This document shows positions 55,619 to 64,000 of a stretch of 64,000 nt of DNA, piece by piece; position 1 is the stretch's first letter, and every line of letters begins with the position of its first letter. The notes beneath the pieces are model-generated. The model had not been told where the DNA came from and ran no database searches. It saw only the letters and a list, made by a program, of their open reading frames with translations. A program made the translations under genes and the position numbers. Source of the stretch: Altericroceibacterium xinjiangense (GTDB lineage: Bacteria > Pseudomonadota > Alphaproteobacteria > Sphingomonadales > Sphingomonadaceae); contig NZ_RSEK01000004.1 in assembly GCF_003958635.1 (NCBI RefSeq), positions 1-64,000 on the forward strand, in the 5' to 3' direction.

Positions 55619-58461
55619 GCGGCGGGCTCCGGTGCGGCAACGGCTTCGGCGCAGCGGCCGCACAAGGCGCCGTCTTCGGGCACGCCGGGCAAGTGGCGCC
55701 AGCAGCGGCCGCATTTCGGATCATCGGTCTTTTCGACCGCGACCGCTTCTTCGGCGGTCCGCGTAACCGTGCCGGTGATGAACAATTCGGCCAGCTGATC
55801 GTCGGAGAAGCCTTGCGGCACGCTCGATCCGGGCACGGCCACTTCGGCTTCGAGGCCGGAGCGGACGATCTTTTCCCGCCGCAGTGGCTCGATCGCTTCC
55901 ATCACCCGTTCGCGAAGGGTGCGCAGATCACCCCAGCGGGCGTCATCGGCATCGGCGGCAGGCAGGTCCGGCCATTCGAGCAAGTGGACGCTCGTCCCAT
56001 CGGGATAGCGCGTGCCCCAGACTTCCTCGGCGGTGAATACCAAGACCGGCGCGGCGTAGCGCACCAGCGCGTGGAACAGGATATCGAACACCGTGCGGCA
56101 GGACCGGCGGCGCAGGCTGTCCGCCGGATCGCAGTAGAGGCTGTCCTTGCGGATATCGAAGTAGAACGCGGACAAGTCCTCGTTACAGAACTCGGTCAGC
56201 GCCCGGACGTAGGTGTTGAAATCGTAGTCCGCGATGGCGCGGCGCAGCGTGGCGTCGAGCTGGCCGAGCAGCGCAAGGACGTAGCGTTCCAGCTCCGGCA
56301 TTTCGGACGCTTCGACTCGCTCGGCTTCCTCGAACCCGTCGAGCGCGCCGAGCAGGTAGCGGAAGGTGTTGCGCAGCTTGCGGTACTGGTCGGCGACGCC
56401 CTTGAGGATTTCCGGACCAATCCGGTGATCCTCGGTGTAGTCGACGCTCAAGGCCCACAGCCGGATAATGTCCGCGCCGTAATCACGCATCACGTCCAGC
56501 GGGCTGACGGTGTTGCCCTTGGACTTGGACATCTTCTCCCCCTTGGCGTCCATCGTAAAGCCATGGGTGAGAACGGCGTTGTACGGCGCGCGGCCGCGGG
56601 TGCCGCAGCTTTCCAGCAGGGAGGACTGGAACCAGCCGCGGTGCTGGTCCGATCCTTCGAGGTAGAGGTCCGCCGGCCACGAAAGGTCCGGCCAGCGCCC
56701 GCTGTCGAGCACGAAGGCGTGGGTCGAGCCCGAATCGAACCACACGTCCAGAATGTCGCTCACCCGCTCATACTCGGCGGCGTCGTAGGCATCGCCCAGC
56801 AGGGCTTGCGCGTTCTCGTCCGACCACGCGTCCACGCCGTCTTCGCGGATGGCGGCGACGATCCGTTCGTTCACGTCCGGATCGACCAGGTATTCCCCGG
56901 TCTTGCGGTGGACGAACAGGGTAATCGGCACGCCCCAGGCGCGCTGGCGGGACAGCACCCAGTCGGGCCGCCCTTCGACCATCGAGCCGATGCGGTTGCG
57001 GCCTTTTTCCGGGATGAAGCGGGTATCGGACAGCGCACGCAAGGCGGTCTGGCGCAGGGTTGCGCCTTCGCCCAGATCGGCGCGGATATCGGCCTCAGTC
57101 GCGCAGAGCGGGACTTGTCCGTCCAGCGGCTTGTCCATCGGCACGAACCACTGCGCGGTGGCGCGGAAGATCACCTTGGCCTTGGACCGCCAGCTATGTG
57201 GATAACTGTGTGGATAATCTCCATGAGCGAGCAGCGCGCCGGTTTCCGCCAAGGCCGAGCAGATTGGTCCGTCGGGCGCATTGAACTTCGGATTGATGAC
57301 GCTGCCTTGCCCGCCAAGCCAGGCCCAGTCGTCGCGGTAGCGGCCATCGGGCTGGACGGCGAACACGGGATCGATCCCGTGAGCCTTGCACAGCAGGAAG
57401 TCGTCCTCGCCATGGTCAGGCGACATGTGGACGAGGCCGGTGCCGCTGTCGGTTGTGACGAAATCGCCGGGCAGCATCGGGCGCGGCTTGGCGTAGAACC
57501 CGCCAAGGTGGTGCATCGGGTGGCGAGCCACGGTGCCGGCGAGGTCGGAGCCTTTGCCTGCCCAAACAACGGACATGCCTGCCAAGAGATGGTCACCAAC
57601 CAGTCGCATAAAGACTTGGTCCGGCAATTCACCCGCCTGTGCGATCAGGAGTACTTTACCTGAGGGATGCCCTCGCACCGCGAAGTAGCTGATCTCCGGC
57701 CCGTAAGCCAAAGCTTGGTTCACCGGGATCGTCCACGGCGTGGTCGTCCAGATTACTGCGTGGGCGCCGACCAGTTCGGGGATCGGGCTTTCCGTAATCT
57801 CGAACGCGACGTCGATCTGGGTCGAGGTGATGTCCTCGTACTCGACTTCGGCTTCGGCCAGCGCGGTTTTTTCCACCGGGGACCACATCACCGGCTTGGC
57901 GCCGCGGTAAAGCTGGCCGGAAGTCGCGAACTTGAGCAGTTCGGACACGATGGTCGCTTCGGCGGCGAAGTCCATCGTCAGGTAGGGATTGTCCCAGTCC
58001 GCCAGCGTGCCGAGCCGCTTCAGCTGGTCGCGCTGCACGTCCACCCACTGCGCGGCATAGGCGCGGCATTCGGCGCGGAATTCGGTCAGCGGGACCTGGT
58101 CCTTGTCCAGCTTCTTCTTGCGGTACTGTTCCTCCACCTTCCATTCGATCGGCAGACCGTGGCAGTCCCAGCCGGGCACATAGGGCGCGTCCTTGCCCAG
58201 CAGGGTCTGGGTGCGCACGACCATGTCCTTCAGGATATGGTTCAGCGCATGGCCGATGTGCATGTCGCCGTTCGCATAGGGCGGGCCATCGTGGAGGATG
58301 AAGGTTTCGCGGCCCTTGCGGCTTTCGCGAATCTGTTCGTAAAGCCCCGTTTCCTGCCAGCGTGCCAGGATGGCCGGTTCCTTCTGCGGAAGGCCGGCTT
58401 TCATCGGGAAATCGGTCTTCGGCAGGAAGACCGTCGCGCGGTAATCGGGTTTCTCGGACAT
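55615..58461 (-). CDS. ileS: Isoleucyl-tRNA synthetase
   Basis: 948 residues. Class I synthetase: HIGH motif in YANGDMHIGHALNHILKDMV, KMSKS motif in MDAKGEKMSKSKGNTVSPLD, the editing CP1 domain (WTTTPWTIPVNQALAYG, VHMSPDHGEDDFLLCKAHG) and a C-terminal zinc knuckle CGRCWRHLPGVPEDGALCGR. Length and zinc end are typical for bacterial IleS. 59 bases downstream of ribF, and its stop overlaps lspA, so it belongs to the reverse-strand housekeeping run. Confidence 0.97.
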   Translation of the reverse strand: MSEKPDYRATVFLPKTDFPMKAGLPQKEPAILARWQETGLYEQIRESRKGRETFILHDGPPYANGDMHIGHALNHILKDMVVRTQTLLGKDAPYVPGWDCHGLPIEWKVEEQYRKKKLDKDQVPLTEFRAECRAYAAQWVDVQRDQLKRLGTLADWDNPYLTMDFAAEATIVSELLKFATSGQLYRGAKPVMWSPVEKTALAEAEVEYEDITSTQIDVAFEITESPIPELVGAHAVIWTTTPWTIPVNQALAYGPEISYFAVRGHPSGKVLLIAQAGELPDQVFMRLVGDHLLAGMSVVWAGKGSDLAGTVARHPMHHLGGFYAKPRPMLPGDFVTTDSGTGLVHMSPDHGEDDFLLCKAHGIDPVFAVQPDGRYRDDWAWLGGQGSVINPKFNAPDGPICSALAETGALLAHGDYPHSYPHSWRSKAKVIFRATAQWFVPMDKPLDGQVPLCATEADIRADLGEGATLRQTALRALSDTRFIPEKGRNRIGSMVEGRPDWVLSRQRAWGVPITLFVHRKTGEYLVDPDVNERIVAAIREDGVDAWSDENAQALLGDAYDAAEYERVSDILDVWFDSGSTHAFVLDSGRWPDLSWPADLYLEGSDQHRGWFQSSLLESCGTRGRAPYNAVLTHGFTMDAKGEKMSKSKGNTVSPLDVMRDYGADIIRLWALSVDYTEDHRIGPEILKGVADQYRKLRNTFRYLLGALDGFEEAERVEASEMPELERYVLALLGQLDATLRRAIADYDFNTYVRALTEFCNEDLSAFYFDIRKDSLYCDPADSLRRRSCRTVFDILFHALVRYAAPVLVFTAEEVWGTRYPDGTSVHLLEWPDLPAADADDARWGDLRTLRERVMEAIEPLRREKIVRSGLEAEVAVPGSSVPQGFSDDQLAELFITGTVTRTAEEAVAVEKTDDPKCGRCWRHLPGVPEDGALCGRCAEAVAAPEPAA

Positions 58462-58520
58462 TTGGCGCCGCGCTTAGGCGGATTCGGCCAGCGCGGCAAC
58501 ATGCCCGCGCACGAGGCCGA

Positions 58521-59447
58521 TCACGCGAGCAGTTCTTTCGCGCGCGCGCAATCCTTCGCCATCTGCGTAGTCAGCGCGTCGAGCGAATCGAACTTTTCTT
58601 CCGGGCGCAGGAAATGGTGCAGGGCGACCTCGATTTCCCGCCCGTAAAGATTGCCGGAAAAATCGAAGAAGTACGGCTCGATCCACTCACGCGGCGGGTC
58701 GAACGTGGGGCGGATGCCGATGTTGGCTGCGCCTTTCAGATCCTGACCGGAATCGAGGATGCGCGCCGTCACCGCGTAGATCCCGAAGCGCGGGCGCAAG
58801 TAGTGGCCGAATTCCATATTGGCGGTGGGATAGCCGATGGTCCGCCCCCGCTTGTCGCCGTGCTGGACGGCGCCGCGAACGGCGAACGGGCGCGTCATCA
58901 GCCGGGCCGCCACTGCGCACTCCCCGGCTTTCAGCGCATCGCGAACGCGGCTGGAGGAGACCACCATCCCGCTTTCCGTCACCGGGCCCACAGTGCGCGC
59001 CTCGATCCCGTGGGCTTTGCCGCATTCGGCGAGCACTTGCGTGGTGCCGCCCCGGCTCTTGCCGAAGGTAAAGTCTTCCCCGGTCACGACCCCGCGCGCG
59101 CCAATGTGGCTGCCCAGGAGCTTGCCCACGAAATCTTCGGCTTCCGTGCCAGCAAGTTCGCCGTCGAAGTGGAACACCAGCATTGCGTCGGCCCCGGCAG
59201 CCGCGAACAATTCCTGCCGCTGGTCGAGGGTGGTCAGCCGGAACGGCGGAATATGGGGCGCAAAATGGCGCACCGGGTGCGGATCGAACGTGGCGACGAT
59301 CGCCGGGCGGCCTTCGGACTGCGCCCAGGTCACCGCTTCAGCGACGACTTTCTGATGGCCGAGGTGGAACCCGTCGAAGTTGCCGAGCGCAAGCACCGCG
59401 CCGCGCAAGCCTTCCGGCACCGGATCGCGGTGATCGAGGCGGATCAT
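58521..59447 (-). CDS. ribF: Bifunctional riboflavin kinase/FAD synthetase
   Basis: 308 residues. N-terminal FAD synthetase (nucleotidyltransferase) with LALGNFDGFHLGHQKVVAEA and the downstream GRSRGGT-like loop; C-terminal riboflavin kinase with GYPTANMEFGHYLRPRFGIY and FSGNLYGREIEVALHHFLRP. Makes FMN and FAD, needed by ETF, NadB and others in this window. Start at 59447 (MIRLDHRDPVPEGLRG); it overlaps folA by four bases (ATGA). Confidence 0.95.
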   Translation of the reverse strand: MIRLDHRDPVPEGLRGAVLALGNFDGFHLGHQKVVAEAVTWAQSEGRPAIVATFDPHPVRHFAPHIPPFRLTTLDQRQELFAAAGADAMLVFHFDGELAGTEAEDFVGKLLGSHIGARGVVTGEDFTFGKSRGGTTQVLAECGKAHGIEARTVGPVTESGMVVSSSRVRDALKAGECAVAARLMTRPFAVRGAVQHGDKRGRTIGYPTANMEFGHYLRPRFGIYAVTARILDSGQDLKGAANIGIRPTFDPPREWIEPYFFDFSGNLYGREIEVALHHFLRPEEKFDSLDALTTQMAKDCARAKELLA

Positions 59448-59941
59448 GCGTGTCCGCCGCCGCGTTCCAGCGTGACGAAAGTGTATGCGGGCCAATCGTC
59501 CTTGGCCGGATAGGTTTCCTGCGCCGTTTCCCGCCATTCCGGACCGGGGTAGGGCATCAGCACGTCGCCGCCGGTCCGCTCATGCACTTCGGTCAGCTCG
59601 ATCCGGGTGGCGACAGGCAGGAACAGCGCAAAGATTTCCCCGCCGCCGATCACCGAAATGTCGCCTTCGCCCGCGAGCGTGAGCGCGTCTTCCACCGTAT
59701 GCGCAACTTCCGCGCCCGGAGCGGACCAGTCCGGGTCGCGGGTGAGGACGATATGGCGGCGGCCGGGAAGCAGGCCGGGCAGGCTGTCGAAGGTCTTGCG
59801 GCCCATGATCATCGGCGTGCCCATTGTCAGCCGCTTGAAGCGCCGGAGATCGTGCGAGATCTGCCACGGCACCTGGCCTTCCTTGGCGATCGTGCCGTCT
59901 TCAGCCCGCGCGACGACGAAGAAAATGTCCCGTCCGCTCAT
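59444..59941 (-). CDS. folA: Dihydrofolate reductase
   Basis: 165 residues. Reduces dihydrofolate to tetrahydrofolate with NADPH. Recognisable blocks: IFFVVARAEDGTIAKEGQVP, WQISHDLRRFKRLTMGTPMI (substrate-site Asp/Trp area), MGRKTFDSLPGLLPGRRHIV and SVIGGGEIFALFLPVATRIE. Overlaps purK by four bases (ATGA) and ribF by four; classic for this operon. Target of trimethoprim; nothing unusual seen in the sequence. Confidence 0.95.
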   Translation of the reverse strand: MSGRDIFFVVARAEDGTIAKEGQVPWQISHDLRRFKRLTMGTPMIMGRKTFDSLPGLLPGRRHIVLTRDPDWSAPGAEVAHTVEDALTLAGEGDISVIGGGEIFALFLPVATRIELTEVHERTGGDVLMPYPGPEWRETAQETYPAKDDWPAYTFVTLERGGGHA

Positions 59942-60990
59942 GCCCGGACCAACCGGGTGACGTGGCCCATTTTGCGTCCTTCGCGCACGCTCCCCTTGCC
60001 GTAATGGTGCAGGTGGGTATCGCCCTTGGCGAGGATTTCGGCCGCGCGCTCAATGTCCCGGCCGATCAGGTTGCGCATCTCCACACGCGGCGCGGTCAGG
60101 CCCGTGTCCCCAAGCGGAAGGCCGAGGATGGCGCGGACGTGGTTTTCGAACTGGCTGGTGATCGCCCCCTCGATGGTCCAGTGCCCGGAATTGTGAACCC
60201 GGGGGGCCATTTCGTTGAACACCGGGCCGTCGGCGCAAGCGAAGAATTCAAGCGTCAGCACGCCCACATAGCCAAGCGCGTCCGCTACCTTGCGCGCAAG
60301 CTGGCGAGCCGGTTCGACGTGCGGGCCGATGCTGGGGTGGGCAGGCAGGGTGGAACGGGCAAGAATGCCGCTTTCATGTTCGTTGTGCGGACTGTCCCAG
60401 AAGCGCACCTCACCATCGCGCCCGCGCACCAGAATCACGGAGAACTCCGCTTCGAAGCGGACAAATCCTTCGTAAATCAGGTCATTGCCGGACAAGTCGA
60501 GCCCGGCCGCTTCTTCCGCGGAGCCGATGCGCCACTGGCCCTTGCCGTCATAGCCTTCGCGCCGGGTCTTGAGGATGCCGGGAGTGCCGATCCGGGCGAT
60601 CGCGGCATCAAGATCGGCGCGGGAATTTACCGGCGCGAACGGGGCGGGCCTTCCGCCGAGATCGGTCACGAATCGCTTTTCCGCCAGCCGGTCCTGCGCA
60701 ACTTCCAGGGCGCGAGTGCCGGGAGCCAGCTTGTCGGCGATCTTTTCCAGCGGGGCGACGGGCACGTTCTCGAATTCGTAAGTCACCACATCGCACTGAC
60801 GGGCGAACTCGATCAGTTCGGGGCTGTCCCATTCCGCGCGGGTAAAGCGGTCGCTCACGCTCGCGGCGACGCTGTCGGTATCCGGAGCGAAGACGTGGCA
60901 CTTGTAGCCGAGCTGGGCCGCGGCGGTCGCCAGCATTCGGCCAAGCTGGCCCCCGCCAAGTATACCGATGGTGGCGCCGGGAAGGATCAT
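59938..60990 (-). CDS. purK: N5-carboxyaminoimidazole ribonucleotide synthase
   Basis: 350 residues from ATG 60990 (MILPGATIGILGGGQLGRML); a TTG at 61002 is in frame and would add four. ATP-grasp enzyme that makes N5-CAIR from AIR, bicarbonate and ATP for PurE. Seen: ATP-binding VTYEFENVPVAPLEKIADKL, TRREGYDGKGQWRIGSAEEA, RDGEVRFWDSPHNEHESGIL and the catalytic LEFFACADGPVFNEMAPRVH followed by NSGHWTIEGA. Overlaps folA by four bases; purE is 29 bases upstream. The purE-purK pair is the class I route. Confidence 0.94.
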   Translation of the reverse strand: MILPGATIGILGGGQLGRMLATAAAQLGYKCHVFAPDTDSVAASVSDRFTRAEWDSPELIEFARQCDVVTYEFENVPVAPLEKIADKLAPGTRALEVAQDRLAEKRFVTDLGGRPAPFAPVNSRADLDAAIARIGTPGILKTRREGYDGKGQWRIGSAEEAAGLDLSGNDLIYEGFVRFEAEFSVILVRGRDGEVRFWDSPHNEHESGILARSTLPAHPSIGPHVEPARQLARKVADALGYVGVLTLEFFACADGPVFNEMAPRVHNSGHWTIEGAITSQFENHVRAILGLPLGDTGLTAPRVEMRNLIGRDIERAAEILAKGDTHLHHYGKGSVREGRKMGHVTRLVRA

Positions 60991-61019
60991 GGGTTCGCTC
61001 AAGGTTGGGGTTCAGGAAA

Positions 61020-61499
61020 TCAATCGGACGGGGTTTCAGCCACGGCATCGCTGCGGGCCTGACGCCAGGCTTGCAGGCGCCGGGATAGCTCGGGATCGTT
61101 CAGTGCGAGGATCGAGGCGGCGAACAGGCCCGCGTTGGTCGCGCCGGCTTCCCCGATGGCCAGCGTTCCGGTCGGCACCCCGGCGGGCATCTGGACGATG
61201 GACAGAAGGCTATCGAGACCGGACAGCGCTTTCGACTGCACCGGCACGCCGAGCACCGGCAAATGGGTGAGGGCGGACAGCATGCCCGGCAAGTGCGCCG
61301 CGCCGCCGGCCCCGGCGATCACCACGCGGAAACCTTCGTCCGCCGCGGACCGGCCGAATTCGAACATCCGTTCCGGCGTGCGGTGGGCCGACACGATCCG
61401 CGCTTCCCAGGCGACCTGCAGCTCGTCCAGCACGCTGGCGGCGCATTTCATCGTCGGCCAGTCGGACTGGCTGCCCATTACGATTGCGACATCAGCCAT
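61020..61499 (-). CDS. purE: N5-carboxyaminoimidazole ribonucleotide mutase
   Basis: 159 residues, class I PurE: converts N5-CAIR to CAIR. Phosphate-binding [20 protein letters not shown], catalytic His region [20 protein letters not shown] and [20 protein letters not shown], then [20 protein letters not shown]. Overlaps gpmA by eight bases. Its position next to purK is the usual arrangement. Confidence 0.96.
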   Translation of the reverse strand: MADVAIVMGSQSDWPTMKCAASVLDELQVAWEARIVSAHRTPERMFEFGRSAADEGFRVVIAGAGGAAHLPGMLSALTHLPVLGVPVQSKALSGLDSLLSIVQMPAGVPTGTLAIGEAGATNAGLFAASILALNDPELSRRLQAWRQARSDAVAETPSD

Positions 61500-62187
61500 C
61501 GGCGCGATCTTTCAGGTAGTGCCGCTCCCCGGGCTGCATGTTCGCATCGAAATCATAGACGATCGGCTGCCCGGTCGGGATTTCCAGCCCGGTTATGTCG
61601 TCATCCGAAATATTGGAGAGGTGCTTCACCAGCGCGCGCAAGCTGTTGCCGTGGGCCGATATGATCACCGTTTCTCCGCTGGCGAGCACCGGCAGGATCT
61701 CGCTTTCCCAGTAAGGCAGCACCCGCTCGATCGTCAGCTTGAGGCTTTCGGTGTCGGGGATCGCGATTCCGGCATAGCGCGCATCGGCAGCAAGATCGTA
61801 CGGCCCGCCCGCTTCCATGCCCGGAGGCGGAATGTCGAAGCTGCGGCGCCAGGTGTGGACTTGCTCCTCCCCATGCTTTTCCGCCGTTTCCGCCTTGTTG
61901 AGTCCCGTCAGACCGCCATAGTGCCGTTCATTCAGGCGCCAGTCCTTGGTTTCGGGAATCCACAGGCGGCCGCACGCTTCCAGCGCCAGGTGCAGCGTCT
62001 TGATCGCCCGGATCTGGAGCGAGGTGAAGGCGCAGGTCGGCAGGAGGTTCTTGGCGGCCAGCAACTCGCCGGCTGCGGTCGCTTCGGCCACGCCTTTCTC
62101 GGTGAGATCGACATCCCACCAGCCGGTGAAACGGTTCTCAAGATTCCACTGGCTCTGGCCGTGGCGGACAAGGATCAGGCTGGGCAT
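61492..62187 (-). CDS. gpmA: 2,3-bisphosphoglycerate-dependent phosphoglycerate mutase
   Basis: 231 residues. Interconverts 3- and 2-phosphoglycerate in glycolysis. Phospho-His in [20 protein letters not shown], the catalytic Glu in [20 protein letters not shown] and the second His in [21 protein letters not shown]-terminal [20 protein letters not shown]. Overlaps purE, so glycolysis and purine genes are coupled here. A 46-residue ORF lies 40 bases upstream on the same strand. Confidence 0.95.
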   Translation of the reverse strand: MPSLILVRHGQSQWNLENRFTGWWDVDLTEKGVAEATAAGELLAAKNLLPTCAFTSLQIRAIKTLHLALEACGRLWIPETKDWRLNERHYGGLTGLNKAETAEKHGEEQVHTWRRSFDIPPPGMEAGGPYDLAADARYAGIAIPDTESLKLTIERVLPYWESEILPVLASGETVIISAHGNSLRALVKHLSNISDDDITGLEIPTGQPIVYDFDANMQPGERHYLKDRADG

Positions 62188-62227
62188 GCTGCTTGCGGCT
62201 CCTGACGATTTTTAGGAGCGCCACTCG

Positions 62228-62368
62228 TTAGCTATCCGATTCGTTTTTGCAAAGGGGTTCGCTCTCCCGCTGAAACGCGCGGGACTGCGCCTTGCGCCGG
62301 CGGAGATTCTCCCGCAGCTTTTCCGCCAGCCGTTCTTCGCGGGTCTGGCTCGTCCGATCTTCGCTCAT
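62228..62368 (-). CDS. Small basic protein, unknown function
   Basis: 46 residues: MSEDRTSQTREERLAEKLRE then NLRRRKAQSRAFQRESEPLC, ending KNESDS. A basic single helix, as in a small protein common in sphingomonads; a short frame often missed. ATG 62368 has no strong ribosome site in view. It is the probable first gene of the reverse-strand run with gpmA. Confidence 0.55.
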   Translation of the reverse strand: MSEDRTSQTREERLAEKLRENLRRRKAQSRAFQRESEPLCKNESDS

Positions 62369-62460
62369 GCCCCGTACTCTTGCGCGATCGGAACGCGGCG
62401 CTCAAGCTCGGCTTGACTTTCGCTGCCTTCGCGACAATAGCGCCCGCCTGCCCTGCAGAC

Positions 62461-62535
<75 letters not shown>

Positions 62536-62546
62536 TTCGCGGGCAC

Positions 62547-62576
62547 GAAAAAGGCCCCGGCATCAGCCGGAGCCCT
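62547..62576 (+). terminator. Terminator after tRNA-Thr
   Basis: AAAGGCCCCGGC pairs (with one mismatch) with GCCGGAGCCCTTT around ATCA, followed by CTTCC. Confidence 0.78.
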
Positions 62577-62632
62577 TTCTTCCTCAATTCCTGGTCCTGC
62601 CCGGTTCTCGTGCCGGGCTACCCTGTGATCGA

Positions 62633-63070
62633 TCAGTAGATCGTGCCGTAGTAGCGATAGACTTCTTCACCATAGGTGCGATCGAACGCCGGCGGCTGGT
62701 TCGTCGGGAACGAAGGCGCCTGCTTCAGGCGTTCCTTGTCGATGTTCACGACATAGCCTTCCTTGGCGGTGTCGTAGTCGAGCACGTCCCACGGTAGCGG
62801 GTGGTGCTTCTCGCCGATGCCGAGGAAGCCGCCGAAGTTCATCACCGCGTATTCAACGCGGCCGGACAGCTTGCCGATCATCATGTGGTCGACATAACCG
62901 AGCTTGTCGCCGTTGGTCGAATAGACGTCAGTGTTCTTCACCTTGTCCGAAGCGATGAGGTCGGTTGTCTCGTCCCTCTTCAACGGGCGGCTGCGGCTGT
63001 AGGCCGTGCGCTGTTCGAGATCGGCGGGGATTGCGGTTGCGCGGTCGGTCTTGTGGATCGTCTGGTTCAT
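62633..63070 (-). CDS. PRC-barrel domain protein
   Basis: 145 residues from ATG 63070 (MNQTIHKTDRATAIPADLEQ). A PRC barrel spans about residues 35-110: ETTDLIASDKVKNTDVYSTN, GDKLGYVDHMMIGKLSGRVE and YAVMNFGGFLGIGEKHHPLP; the tail holds FDRTYGEEVYRYYGTIY. PRC-barrel proteins act in RNA processing or as photosynthesis/stress-related proteins; the role of this one is unknown. AAAGGACCC-type site (reverse of GGGTCCTTT) lies upstream of the start. Confidence 0.85.
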   Translation of the reverse strand: MNQTIHKTDRATAIPADLEQRTAYSRSRPLKRDETTDLIASDKVKNTDVYSTNGDKLGYVDHMMIGKLSGRVEYAVMNFGGFLGIGEKHHPLPWDVLDYDTAKEGYVVNIDKERLKQAPSFPTNQPPAFDRTYGEEVYRYYGTIY

Positions 63071-63262
63071 AAAGGGTCCTTTTCTGCTGGCCGATGCGGA
63101 AAAACAGCTGCTCCATGGAAGGAGCGCGTCCGGCGGTTGCCTCTTGGGAAAGCCTCGACTGCGAAAGCAGGAGGCGGGCGCCTTCATCGGCGGGGTTCAC
63201 TCTATCAATGGGTGAAGCAGGATATCGTTCCGAATCAATCCCTTGCCGCGCAGGCTCTCGCT

Positions 63263-63568
63263 CTAGCGGGAAGGAGGCGCGCGCAAATCGCCCCATTCGG
63301 GATGGCGCCGGAATTGCGCCGCGACATAGGAGCACTGCGGTTCAATGGTGAAGCCGTGCTCCCGCGCGTCGCGTATCAGAGCGTCCACCAGTTGTTCGGC
63401 GATCTTCTGTCCGCGCAAGGCTGGCGGGACAAAGGTGTGGTCGACGATCCGGGTGTTGCCGCGGGCCTGCCAGGTGAGAACGGCTTCCTCGTCGTGGCCG
63501 GCAATCTTCGCGCTGTAGCGGCCGTGGGTCGTTTCGTCGGTACGCTCGATGCTGATCGTGTCGTTCAT
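63263..63568 (-). CDS. Short GNAT-like N-acetyltransferase (YjdJ type)
   Basis: 101 residues. MNDTISIERTDETTHGRYSA then RIVDHTFVPPALRGQKIAEQ with the acetyl-CoA loop (RGQKIAEQLV) and GFTIEPQCSYVAAQFRRHPE with the conserved Cys/Tyr. The short, ~95-residue Gcn5-related form predicted to acetylate unknown small amines. It starts 50 bases from the divergent threonine aldolase gene. Confidence 0.87.
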   Translation of the reverse strand: MNDTISIERTDETTHGRYSAKIAGHDEEAVLTWQARGNTRIVDHTFVPPALRGQKIAEQLVDALIRDAREHGFTIEPQCSYVAAQFRRHPEWGDLRAPPSR

Positions 63569-63618
63569 CGGATAGGCTCCTTCTTGCGCCTAACCGATGG
63601 CTTGGCCATGGCGTTCCG

Positions 63619-64000
63619 ATGCAATTCCTGTCCGACAACTCCGCCGCCGTTCATCCCCGTGTGTGGGAGGCGATGCGCGCTGCCGACGCCGCCGATTCGC
63701 CTTACGACAACGACGCCTTCAGCCAGCGGCTGGACGAGGCGTTCTCCGCCTTGTTCGGCCGCGAGTGCGCGGCGTTGTGGGTCGCGACCGGCACGGCGGC
63801 CAATTGCCTTGCGCTGGCGACTATGGTCCCGCCGCACGGCGCGGTCGTCTGCCACCGCGAGGCGCACATCGAGATGGACGAGGGCGGGGCACCCGGGTTC
63901 TTCCTCCACGGGGCCAAGCTGATCCTGGCCGATGGCGATCACGCCAAGCTGACGCCGGAGACAATTCGGCCGGTGCTCGATTCGATTCGCGACGATGTCC
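63619..64000 (+). CDS. Low-specificity L-threonine aldolase (beta-eliminating lyase), N-terminal part
   Basis: 127 residues are inside the window; the gene runs off the right edge. PLP enzyme cleaving threonine/allo-threonine to glycine and acetaldehyde. Start MQFLSDNSAAVHPRVWEAMR; then LFGRECAALWVATGTAANCL (PLP-phosphate loop GTAANC) and the stacking His region VVCHREAHIEMDEGGAPGFF. The PLP-binding Lys lies beyond the edge. Confidence 0.88.
   Translation, partial: MQFLSDNSAAVHPRVWEAMRAADAADSPYDNDAFSQRLDEAFSALFGRECAALWVATGTAANCLALATMVPPHGAVVCHREAHIEMDEGGAPGFFLHGAKLILADGDHAKLTPETIRPVLDSIRDDV

Overview
The window is a GC-rich bacterial chromosome segment that looks alphaproteobacterial, most likely Sphingomonadales (Erythrobacteraceae/Sphingomonadaceae type). 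The grounds are an UrcA-family protein, a DUF3035 lipoprotein beside lspA, a zf-CHCC (NDUFS6-like) zinc protein, paired DUF6152 and SIGHWEGDTLVV-type secreted proteins, an ArsR-methyltransferase fusion in front of a MetE-like enzyme, and the ribF-ileS-lspA arrangement. Species cannot be read from this alone.

Layout. 1-860: 3' end of an IS5-type transposase abutting a broken gene, then tRNA-Arg(CCG). 953-4655: DUF6152 protein, then a forward set of a secreted protein, a MarR regulator and a ThDP enzyme. 4846-5118: decayed isocitrate dehydrogenase gene. 5338-7550: methionine-cycle unit with a SahR-like operator, an ArsR-methyltransferase fusion and a zinc-dependent MetE-type methyltransferase. 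8083-8778: DoxX protein and a glutathione peroxidase remnant. 8885-16639: gyrB, small ORFs, UrcA, guaA, DUF924, a secreted protein and tldD. 17138-18904: small accessory genes, including a GIY-YIG gene between REP-like palindromes, a decayed second copy, and an HNH-like protein. 18961-21130: MASE1 histidine kinase and LuxR-type response regulator. 21251-27058: giant autotransporter. 27259-33816: esterase, monooxygenase, MarR, Hsp70-like and GreA/B-like pair, and secreted or lipid-anchored proteins. 33942-39639: orphan ABC ATPase, nadB, small membrane protein and nrdA. 39836-46571: GlsB-type protein, RND efflux pair, DUF445 and GNAT. 46611-48483: TonB-C-like protein and its decayed paralogue. 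48533-51537: sucC-etfB-etfA. 51633-54637: cysQ, OmpA lipoprotein and CNNM protein. 62368-54669 (reverse): a tightly coupled run of small ORF, gpmA, purE, purK, folA, ribF, ileS, lspA and DUF3035. 62461-64000: tRNA-Thr(GGT), PRC-barrel, short GNAT and the start of a threonine aldolase.

Most of the window is housekeeping chromosome (replication, purine, folate, NAD and flavin synthesis, translation, TCA/electron transfer). The notable feature is the number of decayed genes: five with visible frame or stop lesions or deletions (unknown gene at 84-683, icd, gpx, a second GIY-YIG, and a TonB-C paralogue). No CRISPR array, prophage or obvious defence island is seen. The best candidates for a second look are the ArsR-methyltransferase/MetE unit with its palindromic operator, the Hsp70-GreA/B gene pair, the REP-flanked GIY-YIG locus, the autotransporter with a Pro/Cys tail beyond the barrel, and two very short ORFs next to gyrB.
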